A DNA stretch of 64,000 nucleotides from Ruminiclostridium sufflavum DSM 19573 (GCF_003208175.1 NZ_QKMR01000011.1:62001-126000), one strand, 5' to 3'; positions 6,691 to 16,657 are shown, counted from the first letter of the stretch. Numbers and translations are program-made. The notes: generated from the letters alone by a model not told the origin.

Positions 6691-7572
6691 ATGTTGGGTA
6701 AGATTAACAAAATACTGGTAGCATGTATTTTTGCTTTTTCTCTTGTTCTTGTTTGTTCGGTTGCAATGGCTGCAAGTCAGTCGGGACAAATTGTCGGAAC
6801 AAACGTAAACATGAGGACTGCACCGGATACATCTTCAAATGTAATTAAAAAGATATCCAATTCAAAGGTATCAATTCTTGACAAATCCAGCGGCTGGTAT
6901 AAGATTTCCTTCGAGGGAGACACAGGTTGGGTTAACGGTGACTACATAAAGGCACTGTCAACAGCGGGAACTATCAATGCTAATGGTGTTAATTTCAGAG
7001 CGGGTGCCAGTACCGAAAGTAAGATAATTGATACTTTGAATAATGGAAAGAATGTTGTTATTCTTGATACTCAGGCAGGTTGGCACAAGGTAAAAGTTGA
7101 TTCTGAAGAAGGATATGTTTCGGCTCAGTTTGTTACAGCTTCAAGTGCTTCCGCAAAATCATCACGTTCAACAACAGCAGTAACTGTTACTGAGTCTGAC
7201 AGCTTCAGCGAAGTAATAGAATATGCAAAGAAGTATGTTGGTGTTCGTTATGTTTCCGGCGGCAAAAGCCCAAAAGGGTTTGATTGCTCAGGTTTTGTAG
7301 GTTTTGTTTACAAGCATTTCGGGGTTAGTCTTAACAGTTCGTCTTCCGGCATGTATTCAAACGGCACAAAAGTTTCCAAGAGTGCATTAAAAGCAGGTGA
7401 TATTCTGTTCTTTGATGCATCTTCAAGAGGAAAAGCAGGGTCGATAGATCATGTTGGTATTTATATGGGTGGTGACAAGTTTATTCATGCATCATCAACG
7501 AATAATCAGGTTATTATTCAAAAGTTATCGGAATATCAAGGAACTTATATCGGTGCTAAACGAGTAATGTAA
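6691..7572 (+). CDS. Secreted SH3-domain NlpC/P60 cell-wall endopeptidase
   Basis: The protein has 293 residues. A signal peptide (1-28, cleavage after AMA) is followed by two bacterial SH3 domains (about 32-88 and 93-148), each with the NxR and GW motifs. A Ser/Thr-rich linker leads to a C-terminal NlpC/P60 domain (about 172-293). The catalytic Cys199 is in GFDCSGFV and His254 in DHVGIYMG; His266 is the probable third residue. Such enzymes cut D-Glu-diaminopimelate or similar peptide bonds in peptidoglycan outside the cell. GGAGG is 6-7 bases before the ATG. A c-di-AMP riboswitch leads the gene and a terminator follows it, so it is a single unit. c-di-AMP control ties wall hydrolysis to turgor and potassium status in known relatives. 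Confidence 0.93.
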   Translation: MLGKINKILVACIFAFSLVLVCSVAMAASQSGQIVGTNVNMRTAPDTSSNVIKKISNSKVSILDKSSGWYKISFEGDTGWVNGDYIKALSTAGTINANGVNFRAGASTESKIIDTLNNGKNVVILDTQAGWHKVKVDSEEGYVSAQFVTASSASAKSSRSTTAVTVTESDSFSEVIEYAKKYVGVRYVSGGKSPKGFDCSGFVGFVYKHFGVSLNSSSSGMYSNGTKVSKSALKAGDILFFDASSRGKAGSIDHVGIYMGGDKFIHASSTNNQVIIQKLSEYQGTYIGAKRVM

Positions 7573-7580
7573 TTTTTCAT

Positions 7581-7625
7581 AGAACGCAGAAGCTAATTAT
7601 ATAGGTTTTGCGTTCTTTATTTTTC
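7581..7625 (+). terminator. Intrinsic terminator after the NlpC/P60 gene
   Basis: The stem GAACGCA/TGCGTTC (7582-7588 with 7609-7615) is followed by TTTATTTTTC. Confidence 0.8.
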
Positions 7626-7878
7626 TTAGGCAGGTTAAGGTTTTGTTTTATTCTATATTTTCAAAATATGAGCAAGCTACGCAGCTTTCCAAGTCTAAAG
7701 TAAAATTCACCTGAAAAAATATATATAATCTTATTGTTTAGCCGATAGTAATTGGCTTATGTCAACTTATTCAAAAAATAGCGAAATGAAATTATTTTGC
7801 CGGTCTATGCTTCTATTTTATCTTAACTTATTATATAAAATTTAAAAAGCTTAAGCGCATTTGAGAGGATGAAATTAT
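7626..7878. other. Spacer before comEC with a half copy of the dispersed element
   Basis: No gene was found. The stretch 7738-7759 (TTAGCCGATAGTAATTGGCTTA) matches the CTATCGGC arm and terminus of the dispersed element in reverse orientation, with the other half missing (copy F). The rest is AT-rich and probably contains the comEC promoter. Confidence 0.5.
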
Positions 7879-10263
7879 TTGAAGGACTTAAGTGTTTGTG
7901 TAAAAAGACCCCTATGCCTTTTTTGCATGTCTTTTATTGCCGGAATAATTCTGTGCTGTAATGCAGGGCTGACGTTACTGCTGATTTTTTTAATTCCTTG
8001 CTTGTTTATATGCATTATATTTTTTAGCAGGCTTAAAAATATAATATGTATTACACTTGCAGCACTTATTTTTTTTACCCTTGGGGGTGTTATCTTTAAT
8101 AATGCCCAAAGGAAATATTACGGCGCTTTTAATGAGGTTTATGATAAGCCGGTAACTGTTGAAGGGTATATAGCCGGTGAAATTGAAAAAAAGGACAATT
8201 TGATTAAATTCTATCTGAAAACAAATAAAATAACCTATTTAAAGAATGAAATAAAGGCTGCTGGCAAGCTGCTTGTGAGTGTTTCAGAGGAAAACAGGGC
8301 TTTTGACACGAATAAAATAAAATACAGAACCGAGCTATCCTTTTCTGGAAGCATAGAAAATCCCAAAACCATGACAAATCCGGGTGGCTTTGACTACAAG
8401 AGATATCTGGCAGCAGCAGGAGTTTCGGGAACCGTATACTTAAAGGGAGGCGCTGACCTTTGCTTAATTGGGGTTAAAGACGGCGGATGGCTTCACAAGC
8501 TTGGCTTCGGTATAAAGAATTTTGTTTTAAGACTGGTTGAGCAGTGTCTGGATGAAAAACAGGCGGGGCTGCTTGCGGGAATGCTTATAGGCTATAAGGA
8601 CGGACTTGATGAAAATGCCTATAATGCTTTCGGTAAAGCCGGATTAACTCATATAATGGTTGCATCCGGTATGAATGTTGCATTTATTATTTTACCGCTT
8701 TTATATATTTTTAAAAAAATACATATCGGCAATATCGCTTCAAGTATTATGGCTATAGCCGTTCTTCTTCTCTTTGTGTTTGTCGCGGGATTTTCAGCCT
8801 CGGTGGTTCGTGCTGTAATAATGGGAATATTAATATTGCTGGGAAAAGCGGTTATGCGGGAAACGGATATATATACGAGTATTTCTGCCGCTGCCGTTGT
8901 TTTGCTGCTTATAAATCCATATACACTTTTTGATATAGGCTTTCAGCTTTCATTTTCTGCAACCCTTGCACTGGTAATGTTTTACCCCGGAATAAAGGCG
9001 TTTATCGACCGGAGGCCTCTGCCGGAAATTATTTCAGATACTCTTGCAGCCACTATTGCCGCGCAAATAGGTGTTGTACCCATAACCCTATATTATTTTA
9101 ATAATTTTTCAACTATTTCAGTCCTGTCAAATCTTCTGGTGGTACCAGTGGTGCAATTGATTACAATTATTGGCTTTGCCATGGTATTTGCAGGACTGGC
9201 AAGCATAAATCTTGCCGTTCTTATTGGCTGTGTCAATAATACCTTTTTGTCCTTTGTGCTTTTTGTAACGGAGTATACTTCAAAAATTCCTTATGCTTCT
9301 TTAAAACTGCCGACACCGCCTGTCTGGATGATTATACTGTATTACTCGGCGGTACTGTATTTTTTAAAAGGAAGGCTTTATATAAAAAATTTTAAATATT
9401 ACAGATATTTAAAATATATCTGCATAACATTAGCTGTTATAATTATTATGGTCTGCAATTTGCTTCCTAAGCCTTTGAGAATAACGTTTCTGGATGTTGG
9501 TCAGGGAGACGGTGCCTTTATTAAAACAGCCCATGGCAGAAAGCTGTTCATAGACGGAGGAGGAAGAGCGGCAGGATCAAAATCAGGATATGATGTCGGG
9601 GAAGCTGTGGTGGTACCATATATTTTGGATCAGGGAACTAAAAAAATAGATATTGTTATTGCAACCCATGGACATTCCGATCACACCGAGGGCTTGGAGG
9701 CAATATTGAAGGAGATTGAGGTTGGAAGGGTTATATTGCCTGATACCGACGGTAAGGGCTTTGAGAGAATAATAGAAATATGCGGGCAAAAGAAAATTAG
9801 TGTTGCTGAGTGCAAAAAAGGGGATATAATAAGACTTGACAAGGATACTGTTCTTGATGTGCTTAATCCTTTAAGCTTTGAAAAGGATTCTTTGTCACAA
9901 CAATCTTTGAATGACAGCTCATTAGTGTTAAAATTAAGATACAAGAATTCTAAGGTTTTGTTTCAGGGGGATGCGGAAATTCCGGTTGAGCAGAGGCTGC
10001 TGGAGCAGGGATCGGATTTGAGCGCAGACATATTAAAGGTTGGACATCACGGCTCATTCAGTTCGACAGGTGAGGCTTTTGTAAAAGGGTCTATATTTAA
10101 GTATGCTGTTATTTCTGTGGGCAGAAATAATTTCGGGCATCCTTCTCCGCTGGTTATAGACAGGCTTGAAGAAAGAGGAACATTGCCTTTAAGAACGGAT
10201 GAGAGGGGAGCGGTTATTGCTGTCAGCTACGGTGAGGGCTTCAGTATAAAAACAATGCGATAA
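7879..10263 (+). CDS. comEC: ComEC/Rec2 DNA-uptake channel protein
   Basis: The 794 residues match full-length ComEC. An N-terminal membrane part (about 10-65) precedes an OB-like extracellular segment (DUF4131, about 85-195). The multi-span Competence domain covers about 220-510, including the conserved LTHIMVASGMNVAFI. A C-terminal metallo-beta-lactamase-fold domain follows (about 530-790) with THGHSDHTEG: His597, His599, Asp601 and His602 are metal ligands, and GHHGS comes later. ComEC forms the pore that brings single-stranded DNA across the membrane, and the C-terminal domain is the likely nuclease. The start is TTG at 7879, with GAGAGGATG upstream. No comEA or comEB neighbour is present. 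ComEC-holA is a frequent order in Firmicutes and is seen here. Confidence 0.93.
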   Translation: MKDLSVCVKRPLCLFCMSFIAGIILCCNAGLTLLLIFLIPCLFICIIFFSRLKNIICITLAALIFFTLGGVIFNNAQRKYYGAFNEVYDKPVTVEGYIAGEIEKKDNLIKFYLKTNKITYLKNEIKAAGKLLVSVSEENRAFDTNKIKYRTELSFSGSIENPKTMTNPGGFDYKRYLAAAGVSGTVYLKGGADLCLIGVKDGGWLHKLGFGIKNFVLRLVEQCLDEKQAGLLAGMLIGYKDGLDENAYNAFGKAGLTHIMVASGMNVAFIILPLLYIFKKIHIGNIASSIMAIAVLLLFVFVAGFSASVVRAVIMGILILLGKAVMRETDIYTSISAAAVVLLLINPYTLFDIGFQLSFSATLALVMFYPGIKAFIDRRPLPEIISDTLAATIAAQIGVVPITLYYFNNFSTISVLSNLLVVPVVQLITIIGFAMVFAGLASINLAVLIGCVNNTFLSFVLFVTEYTSKIPYASLKLPTPPVWMIILYYSAVLYFLKGRLYIKNFKYYRYLKYICITLAVIIIMVCNLLPKPLRITFLDVGQGDGAFIKTAHGRKLFIDGGGRAAGSKSGYDVGEAVVVPYILDQGTKKIDIVIATHGHSDHTEGLEAILKEIEVGRVILPDTDGKGFERIIEICGQKKISVAECKKGDIIRLDKDTVLDVLNPLSFEKDSLSQQSLNDSSLVLKLRYKNSKVLFQGDAEIPVEQRLLEQGSDLSADILKVGHHGSFSSTGEAFVKGSIFKYAVISVGRNNFGHPSPLVIDRLEERGTLPLRTDERGAVIAVSYGEGFSIKTMR

Positions 10264-10347
10264 GCTTTTACAACCTTGATTGAACCTGCTCAAGACTTTT
10301 TAAAAGAGTGAGCTATGAGCCTTATAAAATATAAAAGAGGAAAATAT

Positions 10348-11370
10348 ATGAGTATTGATATTTTAAAAAAACAAATCAAAGAGAATAAGCTGCAAAATAT
10401 TTATCTTTTCCATGGTGCCGAGGAATACCTGATTAAGTACTATATAAATGCTGTTCAAAGCTTAATAGTAAGTGAAGAAAACAGTGAGCTGAACTATATA
10501 TTCTTTGACGGTAAAACGGAGGAAGCGGCAATTATTGCCAACTGCGAAACCATGCCCATCTTTAGCGACAAAAAACTGGTTGTTATAAAAAATTCCGGAC
10601 TTTTTAAAGCGAGGAAGGGTGATAATGACGGCGGCAGCTCAGGAAAAAAGGCTGCAAAGGATACGTTTTCCGCTTATCTTGAAAATATGCCCCCGTATAC
10701 CTGTCTGATTATGGTGGAGACAGCTATTGACAAAAGGCTCAAGCTGGTCGGCACTATAAAAAAGTATGGACTTATTGTTGAATTTGATTTTCAGAAGCCT
10801 GCGGATTTGGTTAAATGGGTTACAAAGGTGTTTGGAAGCTATAAAAAAAGCATTGACAGGATGGCTGCTTCTTATCTGGTTGAAAACAGCGACTATTCCA
10901 TGACTGAGCTTCTTAACGAAATTGAAAAGGTGGTTAATTTTGTTGGACAAAGGTCTGAAATAGTTATTAAGGATATAGAAGAGGTATGCAGCAAATCAAT
11001 AAAAAGCAGGATATTTGATCTCACTGATGCAATTTCAGAGGGGAACATTTCCAAAGCACTGAATTTTCTGAATGATATGGCCGCACTCAAGGAGCCTATG
11101 CAGAAGGTTTTATTTATGATTATACGACAGATAAGAATGCTGTACAGGATTAAGCTTATGAGGCAGAAAGGCATGAGGGAGGATCTGGTTTCAAAGCAAT
11201 TGGGACTCACTCCGTATGTTGCTTCAAAGGTGATGAATATCAGCAAAAGCTTGGATATAAGTGTTCTGGAAGGTGCCATGTATTACAGTCTGGAGCTGGA
11301 TGAGGCTATAAAAACGGGAAGGATTTCGGACAGAGTAGCAATTGAGCTTTTGATTGCGTCAATGGGATAA
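10348..11370 (+). CDS. holA: DNA polymerase III, delta subunit
   Basis: This is the clamp-loader delta subunit that opens the beta sliding clamp. The start at 10348 (MSIDILKKQIKENKLQNIYLF, with AGAGG 6-7 bases upstream) fits the family better than an ATG 11 codons earlier. It gives 340 residues, the normal length. The N-terminal AAA+-like fold begins with IYLFHGAEEYL and, as in known delta subunits, lacks a working Walker A. The C-terminal helical collar domain shows MIIRQIRMLYRIK and GRISDRVAIELLIASM. It follows comEC by 84 bases. Confidence 0.9.
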   Translation: MSIDILKKQIKENKLQNIYLFHGAEEYLIKYYINAVQSLIVSEENSELNYIFFDGKTEEAAIIANCETMPIFSDKKLVVIKNSGLFKARKGDNDGGSSGKKAAKDTFSAYLENMPPYTCLIMVETAIDKRLKLVGTIKKYGLIVEFDFQKPADLVKWVTKVFGSYKKSIDRMAASYLVENSDYSMTELLNEIEKVVNFVGQRSEIVIKDIEEVCSKSIKSRIFDLTDAISEGNISKALNFLNDMAALKEPMQKVLFMIIRQIRMLYRIKLMRQKGMREDLVSKQLGLTPYVASKVMNISKSLDISVLEGAMYYSLELDEAIKTGRISDRVAIELLIASMG

Positions 11371-11469
11371 GTTTATTTGAATTTCATGTTTATGTGGATT
11401 ATTATATTATTATTGCCCAGAGGCTTTAAAAAGCCGAAGGAAGGGTATTAATATTTTGGAGGCCAAAAA

Positions 11470-13230
11470 TTGGAAAAATGGATTTTAAAGAATCCTAAAA
11501 ATGACTTTAATAAGATGTCGCGGTCATTGGGGGTTAGTGAGCTTATTTGCAGAATTTTGACAAATAGAGGAATACGGGATTATGATACTGCTAAACGCTT
11601 CATAAAGCCTGATATGGAGGAATTGTTTGACGGCAGGGCTATGAAGGATCTGGAAAAGGGAGTACTGATAATAAAGGATAAAATAGACAGCGGTAAAAGG
11701 ATACGTATAATAGGTGACTATGATGTTGACGGAGTTATAAGTACATATATATTATTCAAGGCTTTGACGGCTTGCGGAGCAAAAGCTGATTATGTAATAC
11801 CTCACAGAATATTTGACGGCTACGGTATTAATAACGGTATCATTGAAACGGCAAAGAAAGATGGCATTGATACTATTATTACCTGTGACAACGGAATATC
11901 GGCAATTGAACAGATAAGCTTTGCAAAGAAAGAAGGACTGACGGTCATAGTCACAGACCATCATGATGTACCTTTTACAGAGGATGACAGCTCAAACAGA
12001 ATACAAGCTGCACCTGATGCGGATGCGGTTATTGATATGAAGCAGGCTGACTGCAAATATCCCTTCAAGCTGCTGTGCGGCGCAGGAGTGGCTTTTAAAT
12101 TTATTCAGGTGCTGTACAGAGAAATGAACATACCTGAGAAGGAAGAAACAGCCTTTTATGAATTTCTTGCTATTGCCACAGTCTGTGATGTGGTTGATTT
12201 AACGGGAGAAAACAGAATATTGGTTAAAAACGGACTCAGGGCAATTAGCAATACCGGTAATATTGGATTAAACGCACTTATGGAGCAGACAGGGATAAAA
12301 GGAAAAGAAATAGGCGTTTATCATCTGGGATTTATTATCGGTCCGTGTATAAACGCATCGGGAAGGCTGGACTGTGCCATCAAGGGATTAGAGCTGCTGC
12401 TTTGTACGGACAGCGGGGAAGCGGCCCGGAGGGCTAGGGAGCTTTACTGCCTGAATACCGAAAGAAAGAATATGACATTGGCAGGAGTTGAGGAAGCAGT
12501 TGCCGCCATTGAGAACAGCAGCTTGAAAAATGACAGGGTATTGGTTGTTTACAGGCCGGATATTCATGAAAGCATAGCAGGTATTATTGCCGGTAAGATC
12601 AGGGAAAGATACAATGCTCCGGCATTTATTCTTACAGACGGTGAGAGCTGTGTAAAAGGCTCGGGAAGGTCTATTGATGCCTATAACATGTTTGAGGAGC
12701 TTCAGAAATGCAAGGAGCTGTTGACAAGGTTCGGAGGGCATCCGCTGGCGGCGGGGTTCAGTCTTGAGCCTTGCAATGTGGAGGCTTTAAGAATGCAGCT
12801 TAATAATTACTCTGCCCTGACGGAAGATGATTTGATTCAGAAGGTGTATATTGATGCGCAAATACCTGTCAGTGCCGTTAATCTTGCGACGGCAGAGGCT
12901 CTGAAGATATTGGAGCCCTACGGAAAAGGAAATTCAAAGCCGGTTTTTGCGGACAAAAATATATCGGTCAAAAGGGCCGCTGTATTAGGTGCCAACAAAA
13001 ATGTGCTGAAGCTCCGGCTATTGTCTGAAGGTAAATATATTGACTGTATTTATTTTGGAGATATACAGGAATTTGATGATTATTTAAAAGAAAGGTTTGG
13101 CGAAGAGGAAGTAAGCAGTATGTATTCCGGGCAGAAAAATAACATTAGGCTGGATTTGACTTTTAACATTGATGTCAATGAATATAACGGATACAGGAAT
13201 GCTCAGCTTATATTGCTGAATTATAGGTAA
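11470..13230 (+). CDS. recJ: Single-stranded-DNA-specific 5'-3' exonuclease RecJ
   Basis: This is a DHH-superfamily nuclease of 586 residues acting in recombination and mismatch repair. The Mn-binding motifs are visible: DYDVDG at residues 83-88, CDNG near 139, and TDHHDV with the DHH triad at 163-165. The DHHA1 domain carries GGHPLAAGFS at about residue 424. A C-terminal OB-like domain follows. The start is TTG at 11470, with GGAGG 7 bases upstream. Some Firmicute RecJ proteins are longer (about 780 residues) with an extra C-terminal domain. This is the short form, as in many clostridia. Confidence 0.92.
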   Translation: MEKWILKNPKNDFNKMSRSLGVSELICRILTNRGIRDYDTAKRFIKPDMEELFDGRAMKDLEKGVLIIKDKIDSGKRIRIIGDYDVDGVISTYILFKALTACGAKADYVIPHRIFDGYGINNGIIETAKKDGIDTIITCDNGISAIEQISFAKKEGLTVIVTDHHDVPFTEDDSSNRIQAAPDADAVIDMKQADCKYPFKLLCGAGVAFKFIQVLYREMNIPEKEETAFYEFLAIATVCDVVDLTGENRILVKNGLRAISNTGNIGLNALMEQTGIKGKEIGVYHLGFIIGPCINASGRLDCAIKGLELLLCTDSGEAARRARELYCLNTERKNMTLAGVEEAVAAIENSSLKNDRVLVVYRPDIHESIAGIIAGKIRERYNAPAFILTDGESCVKGSGRSIDAYNMFEELQKCKELLTRFGGHPLAAGFSLEPCNVEALRMQLNNYSALTEDDLIQKVYIDAQIPVSAVNLATAEALKILEPYGKGNSKPVFADKNISVKRAAVLGANKNVLKLRLLSEGKYIDCIYFGDIQEFDDYLKERFGEEEVSSMYSGQKNNIRLDLTFNIDVNEYNGYRNAQLILLNYR

Positions 13231-13494
13231 ATTCCACAAGTGCTGCTATTGATGGTTGCCGGCGGAAGAACACCAAATGGATAAAATAGCACTTATAATA
13301 TAGTTTTACAAATAAGTACAGGCTATATCAGATAAAAATCAATTTACTTGTAAGAATGTCAGTATTTCATTATAATAGTTATATTATATTTGATTTGTGA
13401 TTTGATTCGGGTTCTTTAGCTGATATTGATTGACTTTATATTTTTTATAAATCATAATTAATTATTATGTCTTTTATCGAAGGGGAGTATTATG
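13231..13494. other. recJ-apt spacer, with a degenerate repeat arm
   Basis: An imperfect hairpin (AAGTGCTGCTATT with AATAGCACTT, 13238-13299) may end the recJ transcript but lacks a T-run. The stretch TTTAGCTGATATTGATTGACTTTA at 13415-13438 resembles one arm of the dispersed element. No gene is seen. Confidence 0.35.
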
Positions 13495-14010
13495 ATGGAT
13501 TTAAAATCTAAACTTAGGCATGTTATGGGTTTTCCGAAAGAGGGAATTGATTTTATTGATATTACTACAGTATTGCAGGATCCGGAGGCATTCAGGTGCT
13601 GTATGGATGCTTTTGAAGAGCTGGCTGATAGTATGGAGAACTTTGATATTATTGTAGGCTCTGAGTCAAGGGGTTTTATTTTCGGTGCGCCTCTTGCCTG
13701 CAAAATGGGAAAGGGCTTTGTCCCGGTCAGAAAAAGGGGAAAGCTGCCTTACAAGACAATCAGTGCGGAATATGATTTGGAATACGGAAAAGATGTTCTG
13801 GAGATACATGCTGATGCAGTTAAGCCCGGTCAGAAGGTTTTGATAGTGGATGACCTTCTGGCGACAGGCGGAACCGCAGAGGCAAATATAAAGCTGGTTG
13901 AGCAGCTTGGAGGAAAGGTTGTCGGCCTTGTTTATTTTATTGAGCTTTCAATGCTCAAGGGCAGAGAGAAGCTAAAGGAATATAAGGTGAATTCTATTGT
14001 AACCTTTTAG
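13495..14010 (+). CDS. apt: Adenine phosphoribosyltransferase
   Basis: This cytoplasmic purine-salvage enzyme makes AMP from adenine and PRPP. It is about 171 residues, the standard length. The PRPP-binding motif is VLIVDDLLATGGTAEA, and the N-terminal part FPKEGIDFIDITTVLQDPEAF and the ESRGFIFG block are diagnostic. Two ATGs stand in tandem. The second, at 13495, has better spacing (7 bases) from AGGGGAG and gives the usual MDLKSK start; 13492 is the alternative. It is followed closely by the (p)ppGpp synthetase gene, a pairing conserved across Firmicutes. Confidence 0.95.
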   Translation: MDLKSKLRHVMGFPKEGIDFIDITTVLQDPEAFRCCMDAFEELADSMENFDIIVGSESRGFIFGAPLACKMGKGFVPVRKRGKLPYKTISAEYDLEYGKDVLEIHADAVKPGQKVLIVDDLLATGGTAEANIKLVEQLGGKVVGLVYFIELSMLKGREKLKEYKVNSIVTF

Positions 14011-14048
14011 ATAGGTGGGCCATATTGACTAATGGAGGGCATTATATT

Positions 14049-16253
14049 TTGACGGATCGCTTTTCGGTACTTGTTGAAAGAGTAAAAAAATACGACCCCA
14101 ATGGCAATTTCGAGCTGCTGGAAAAGGCATATGCAGTTTCCAGCAAGGCACATGAGGGACAGCAGAGAAATTCAGGGGAACCATATATAATCCATCCGGT
14201 TGAGGTAGCAATTATTTTGGCTGATATGGAGCTGGATGTTACTGCGCTTGTTGCGGCACTTCTCCATGATACTATCGAGGATACAACATGTACATATGAT
14301 GAGCTGAAGGCTCAGTTCGGTTCGGTGGTTGCAGAGCTTGTTGACGGAGTTACAAAGCTGGGTAAGATTCCTTTTACGTCAAAAGAAGAGCAGCAGGTAG
14401 AGAACCTGAGGAAAATGTTCCTTGCCATGGCTAAGGATATCCGTGTAATTATGATTAAGCTTGCAGACAGGCTGCATAATATGCGGACACTGAAATACAT
14501 GACTGAGGGCAAGCAGATTGAGAAGGCAAGGGAAACCTTGGAAATATATGCTCCGCTGGCTCATAGGCTTGGTATTTCAAAGATAAAATGGGAGCTTGAG
14601 GATTTGTGCCTTCGGTATTTGGACCCTAAGGGATATTATGATTTAGTGCAGAAGGTTGCATATAAAAGAAAAGAAAGAGAAGCCTATATATCCGAAATAG
14701 TACAGACCCTAAAAGAGAAAACCGATGAGCTCGGCTTGGAAAATGTTCAGGTAGACGGAAGGCCCAAGCACTTCTACAGCATATACAGGAAAATGGTAGA
14801 TCAGGGCAAAACAATAGAGCAGATATATGATTTGTTTGCATTTCGTATAATTGTTAATACGGTTCAGGATTGTTATGCTTTGCTGGGGCTTGTTCATGAA
14901 CTATACAAGCCTATACCCGGCAGATTCAAGGATTTTATTGCAATGCCCAAGCCCAATATGTATCAGTCCTTGCATACAACCTTAATAGGACCGGAGGGAA
15001 AGCCCTTTGAGGTTCAGATAAGAACATGGGAAATGCATAGAGTGGCCGAGGTTGGTATTGCCGCCCATTGGAAATATAAAGAGGTCGGTAAAGAAGGCAC
15101 AAATACAGGAAAGGATACGGCAAAGGAAGCCGAGGACAAATTTGCATGGCTAAGGCAGCTTCTGGAATGGCAGAAGGATACCAAGGATGAAAACGAATTT
15201 ATGGAAACACTTAAAATAGATTTGTTTACAGATGAGGTATTTATATTTACTCCAAAGGGTGACGTGCTGAATCTTCCGGTGGATTCCACACCTGTTGATT
15301 TTGCATATTATATTCATAGTGCTATCGGCAACAAAATGATTGGAGCCAAGGTCAACGGCAAGATGGTTCCTATTGACTATACACTGCAAAACGGTGATAT
15401 TATTGAGATTTTGACTTCCTCAACTATTCATGGCCCCAGCAGGGACTGGCTGAAAATAGTTAAGAGCAGCCAAGCCAGAAATAAGATAAATCAGTGGTTC
15501 AAGAAAGAAAAGAGAGAAGAAAACATTGTAAGAGGCAGGGAAATGATTGAAAAGGAGCTTAAAAAGCAAGGCTTTACCTACAATCAGTTATTCAGGCCCG
15601 AATGGGTTGAGCTTGTGCTGCGCAGATATAATTTTTCAACAACGGAAGATTTATTTGCAGGCATAGGCTATGGTGCGATGACCACGAGCAAGGTACTGAC
15701 AAAGCTGAAGGATGAGTTCAAGAAAACCCTTAAGCCGGAAGAATTGGAGCAGATTCTTGAAAATATTGCACAGACCAGAAATGAAAAGAAGAAGAAACGC
15801 ATTCCCGAAAGCGGAATTGTTGTCAAGGGAATAGACAATTGTCTGGTAAGACTCTCGAGATGCTGCAATCCTGTTCCCGGTGATGAGATAATAGGTTATA
15901 TTACCCGGGGAAGAGGTGTTTCCGTTCACAGAAGTGATTGTATAAATGTTACAGCCGAACTTGAAAAAGAAGGAAGGCTGATAGATGTAAAGTGGTATTC
16001 AACAGTTGATGTTGCCTATAAGGCGGATATTACGGTAATGGCTCATGACAGGACCTCATTGCTGCTTGATGTGACAAACAGCATAGCTGAGCTTAAAATA
16101 CCGATTAAGGCCTTGAATGCAAGAACAACAAAAGAACAGGTAACAGTAATAAATCTTACTTTGGAGATAACTAATACCGAGCAATTGGAAAAAATAATCA
16201 AGAAACTTAGGAAGATTGACAGTGTATTTGATGTGACAAGAAATAAGCAATAG
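14049..16253 (+). CDS. relA: Bifunctional (p)ppGpp synthetase/hydrolase
   Basis: This is a Rel/Spo-type long RSH protein. The HD hydrolase domain has an intact HD in LLHDTIEDT, so degradation is expected. The synthetase domain carries GRFKDFIAMPKPN, where RFKD is the RxKD motif of bifunctional enzymes rather than the ExDD of RelA-only enzymes. TGS (EVFIFTPKGDVLNLP...) and Zn-finger-like (LVRLSRCCNPVPGDEI) regions come before a C-terminal ACT domain. TTG at 14049 is preferred because GGAGGG lies 9 bases before it, giving 734 residues; a TTG at 14025 would add eight. The protein senses uncharged tRNA on stalled ribosomes. It sits in the apt-rel-dtd run. Confidence 0.95.
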   Translation: MTDRFSVLVERVKKYDPNGNFELLEKAYAVSSKAHEGQQRNSGEPYIIHPVEVAIILADMELDVTALVAALLHDTIEDTTCTYDELKAQFGSVVAELVDGVTKLGKIPFTSKEEQQVENLRKMFLAMAKDIRVIMIKLADRLHNMRTLKYMTEGKQIEKARETLEIYAPLAHRLGISKIKWELEDLCLRYLDPKGYYDLVQKVAYKRKEREAYISEIVQTLKEKTDELGLENVQVDGRPKHFYSIYRKMVDQGKTIEQIYDLFAFRIIVNTVQDCYALLGLVHELYKPIPGRFKDFIAMPKPNMYQSLHTTLIGPEGKPFEVQIRTWEMHRVAEVGIAAHWKYKEVGKEGTNTGKDTAKEAEDKFAWLRQLLEWQKDTKDENEFMETLKIDLFTDEVFIFTPKGDVLNLPVDSTPVDFAYYIHSAIGNKMIGAKVNGKMVPIDYTLQNGDIIEILTSSTIHGPSRDWLKIVKSSQARNKINQWFKKEKREENIVRGREMIEKELKKQGFTYNQLFRPEWVELVLRRYNFSTTEDLFAGIGYGAMTTSKVLTKLKDEFKKTLKPEELEQILENIAQTRNEKKKKRIPESGIVVKGIDNCLVRLSRCCNPVPGDEIIGYITRGRGVSVHRSDCINVTAELEKEGRLIDVKWYSTVDVAYKADITVMAHDRTSLLLDVTNSIAELKIPIKALNARTTKEQVTVINLTLEITNTEQLEKIIKKLRKIDSVFDVTRNKQ

Positions 16254-16284
16254 CTTTAAAATAAGTTTATACAAATATAGCGGC

Positions 16285-16647
16285 GGAGGTTAGCCTGAAA
16301 TAATTAAAATATAAGAGTAAATTAGCTGCGTACCTCCACGAAGGCTTTACCGGTTTTATTATTTAAGCTAGGCGTGGAGGTTAGCCTGAAATAATATAAA
16401 ATATAAGAGTAAATTAGCTGCGTACCTCCACGAAGTCTTTACCGATTTTATATTTAAACTAGACGTGGAGGTTAGCCTGAAATAATTAAAATATAAGAGT
16501 AAATTAGCTGCGTACCTCCACGAAGTCTTTACCAATTTTATATTTAAACTAGACGTGGAGGTTAGCCTGAAATAATATAAAATATAAGAGTAAATTAGCT
16601 GCGTACCTCCACGAAGGCTTTACCAATTTTATATTTAAACTAGACGT
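16285..16647 (+). repeat. Four tandem 90-91-bp repeats carrying Shine-Dalgarno and anti-Shine-Dalgarno copies
   Basis: GGAGGTTAG occurs at 16285, 16376, 16467, 16557 and 16648, with periods of 91, 91, 90 and 91 bases. The last one is the working ribosome site of dtd. Each unit also holds TACCTCCACG about 45-48 bases after its GGAGG. In the final unit ACCTCCACG (16605-16613) is exactly complementary to CGTGGAGGT (16645-16653), leaving a 31-base loop. Units differ by a few substitutions and a 1-base length change. The upstream GGAGG copies have no start codon. Confidence 0.95.
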
Positions 16648-16657
16648 GGAGGTTAGT

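Noticed and set aside
11421-11434. Terminator GGCTTT/AAAGCC between holA and recJ
   Set aside because: The stem is only 6 bp, has a 2-base loop and lacks a T-run; it is probably not functional.
16285-16647. CRISPR array from the regularly spaced repeats before dtd
   Set aside because: The whole 90-91-bp unit is repeated, including the parts that would be spacers, and there are no cas genes. It is a plain tandem repeat.
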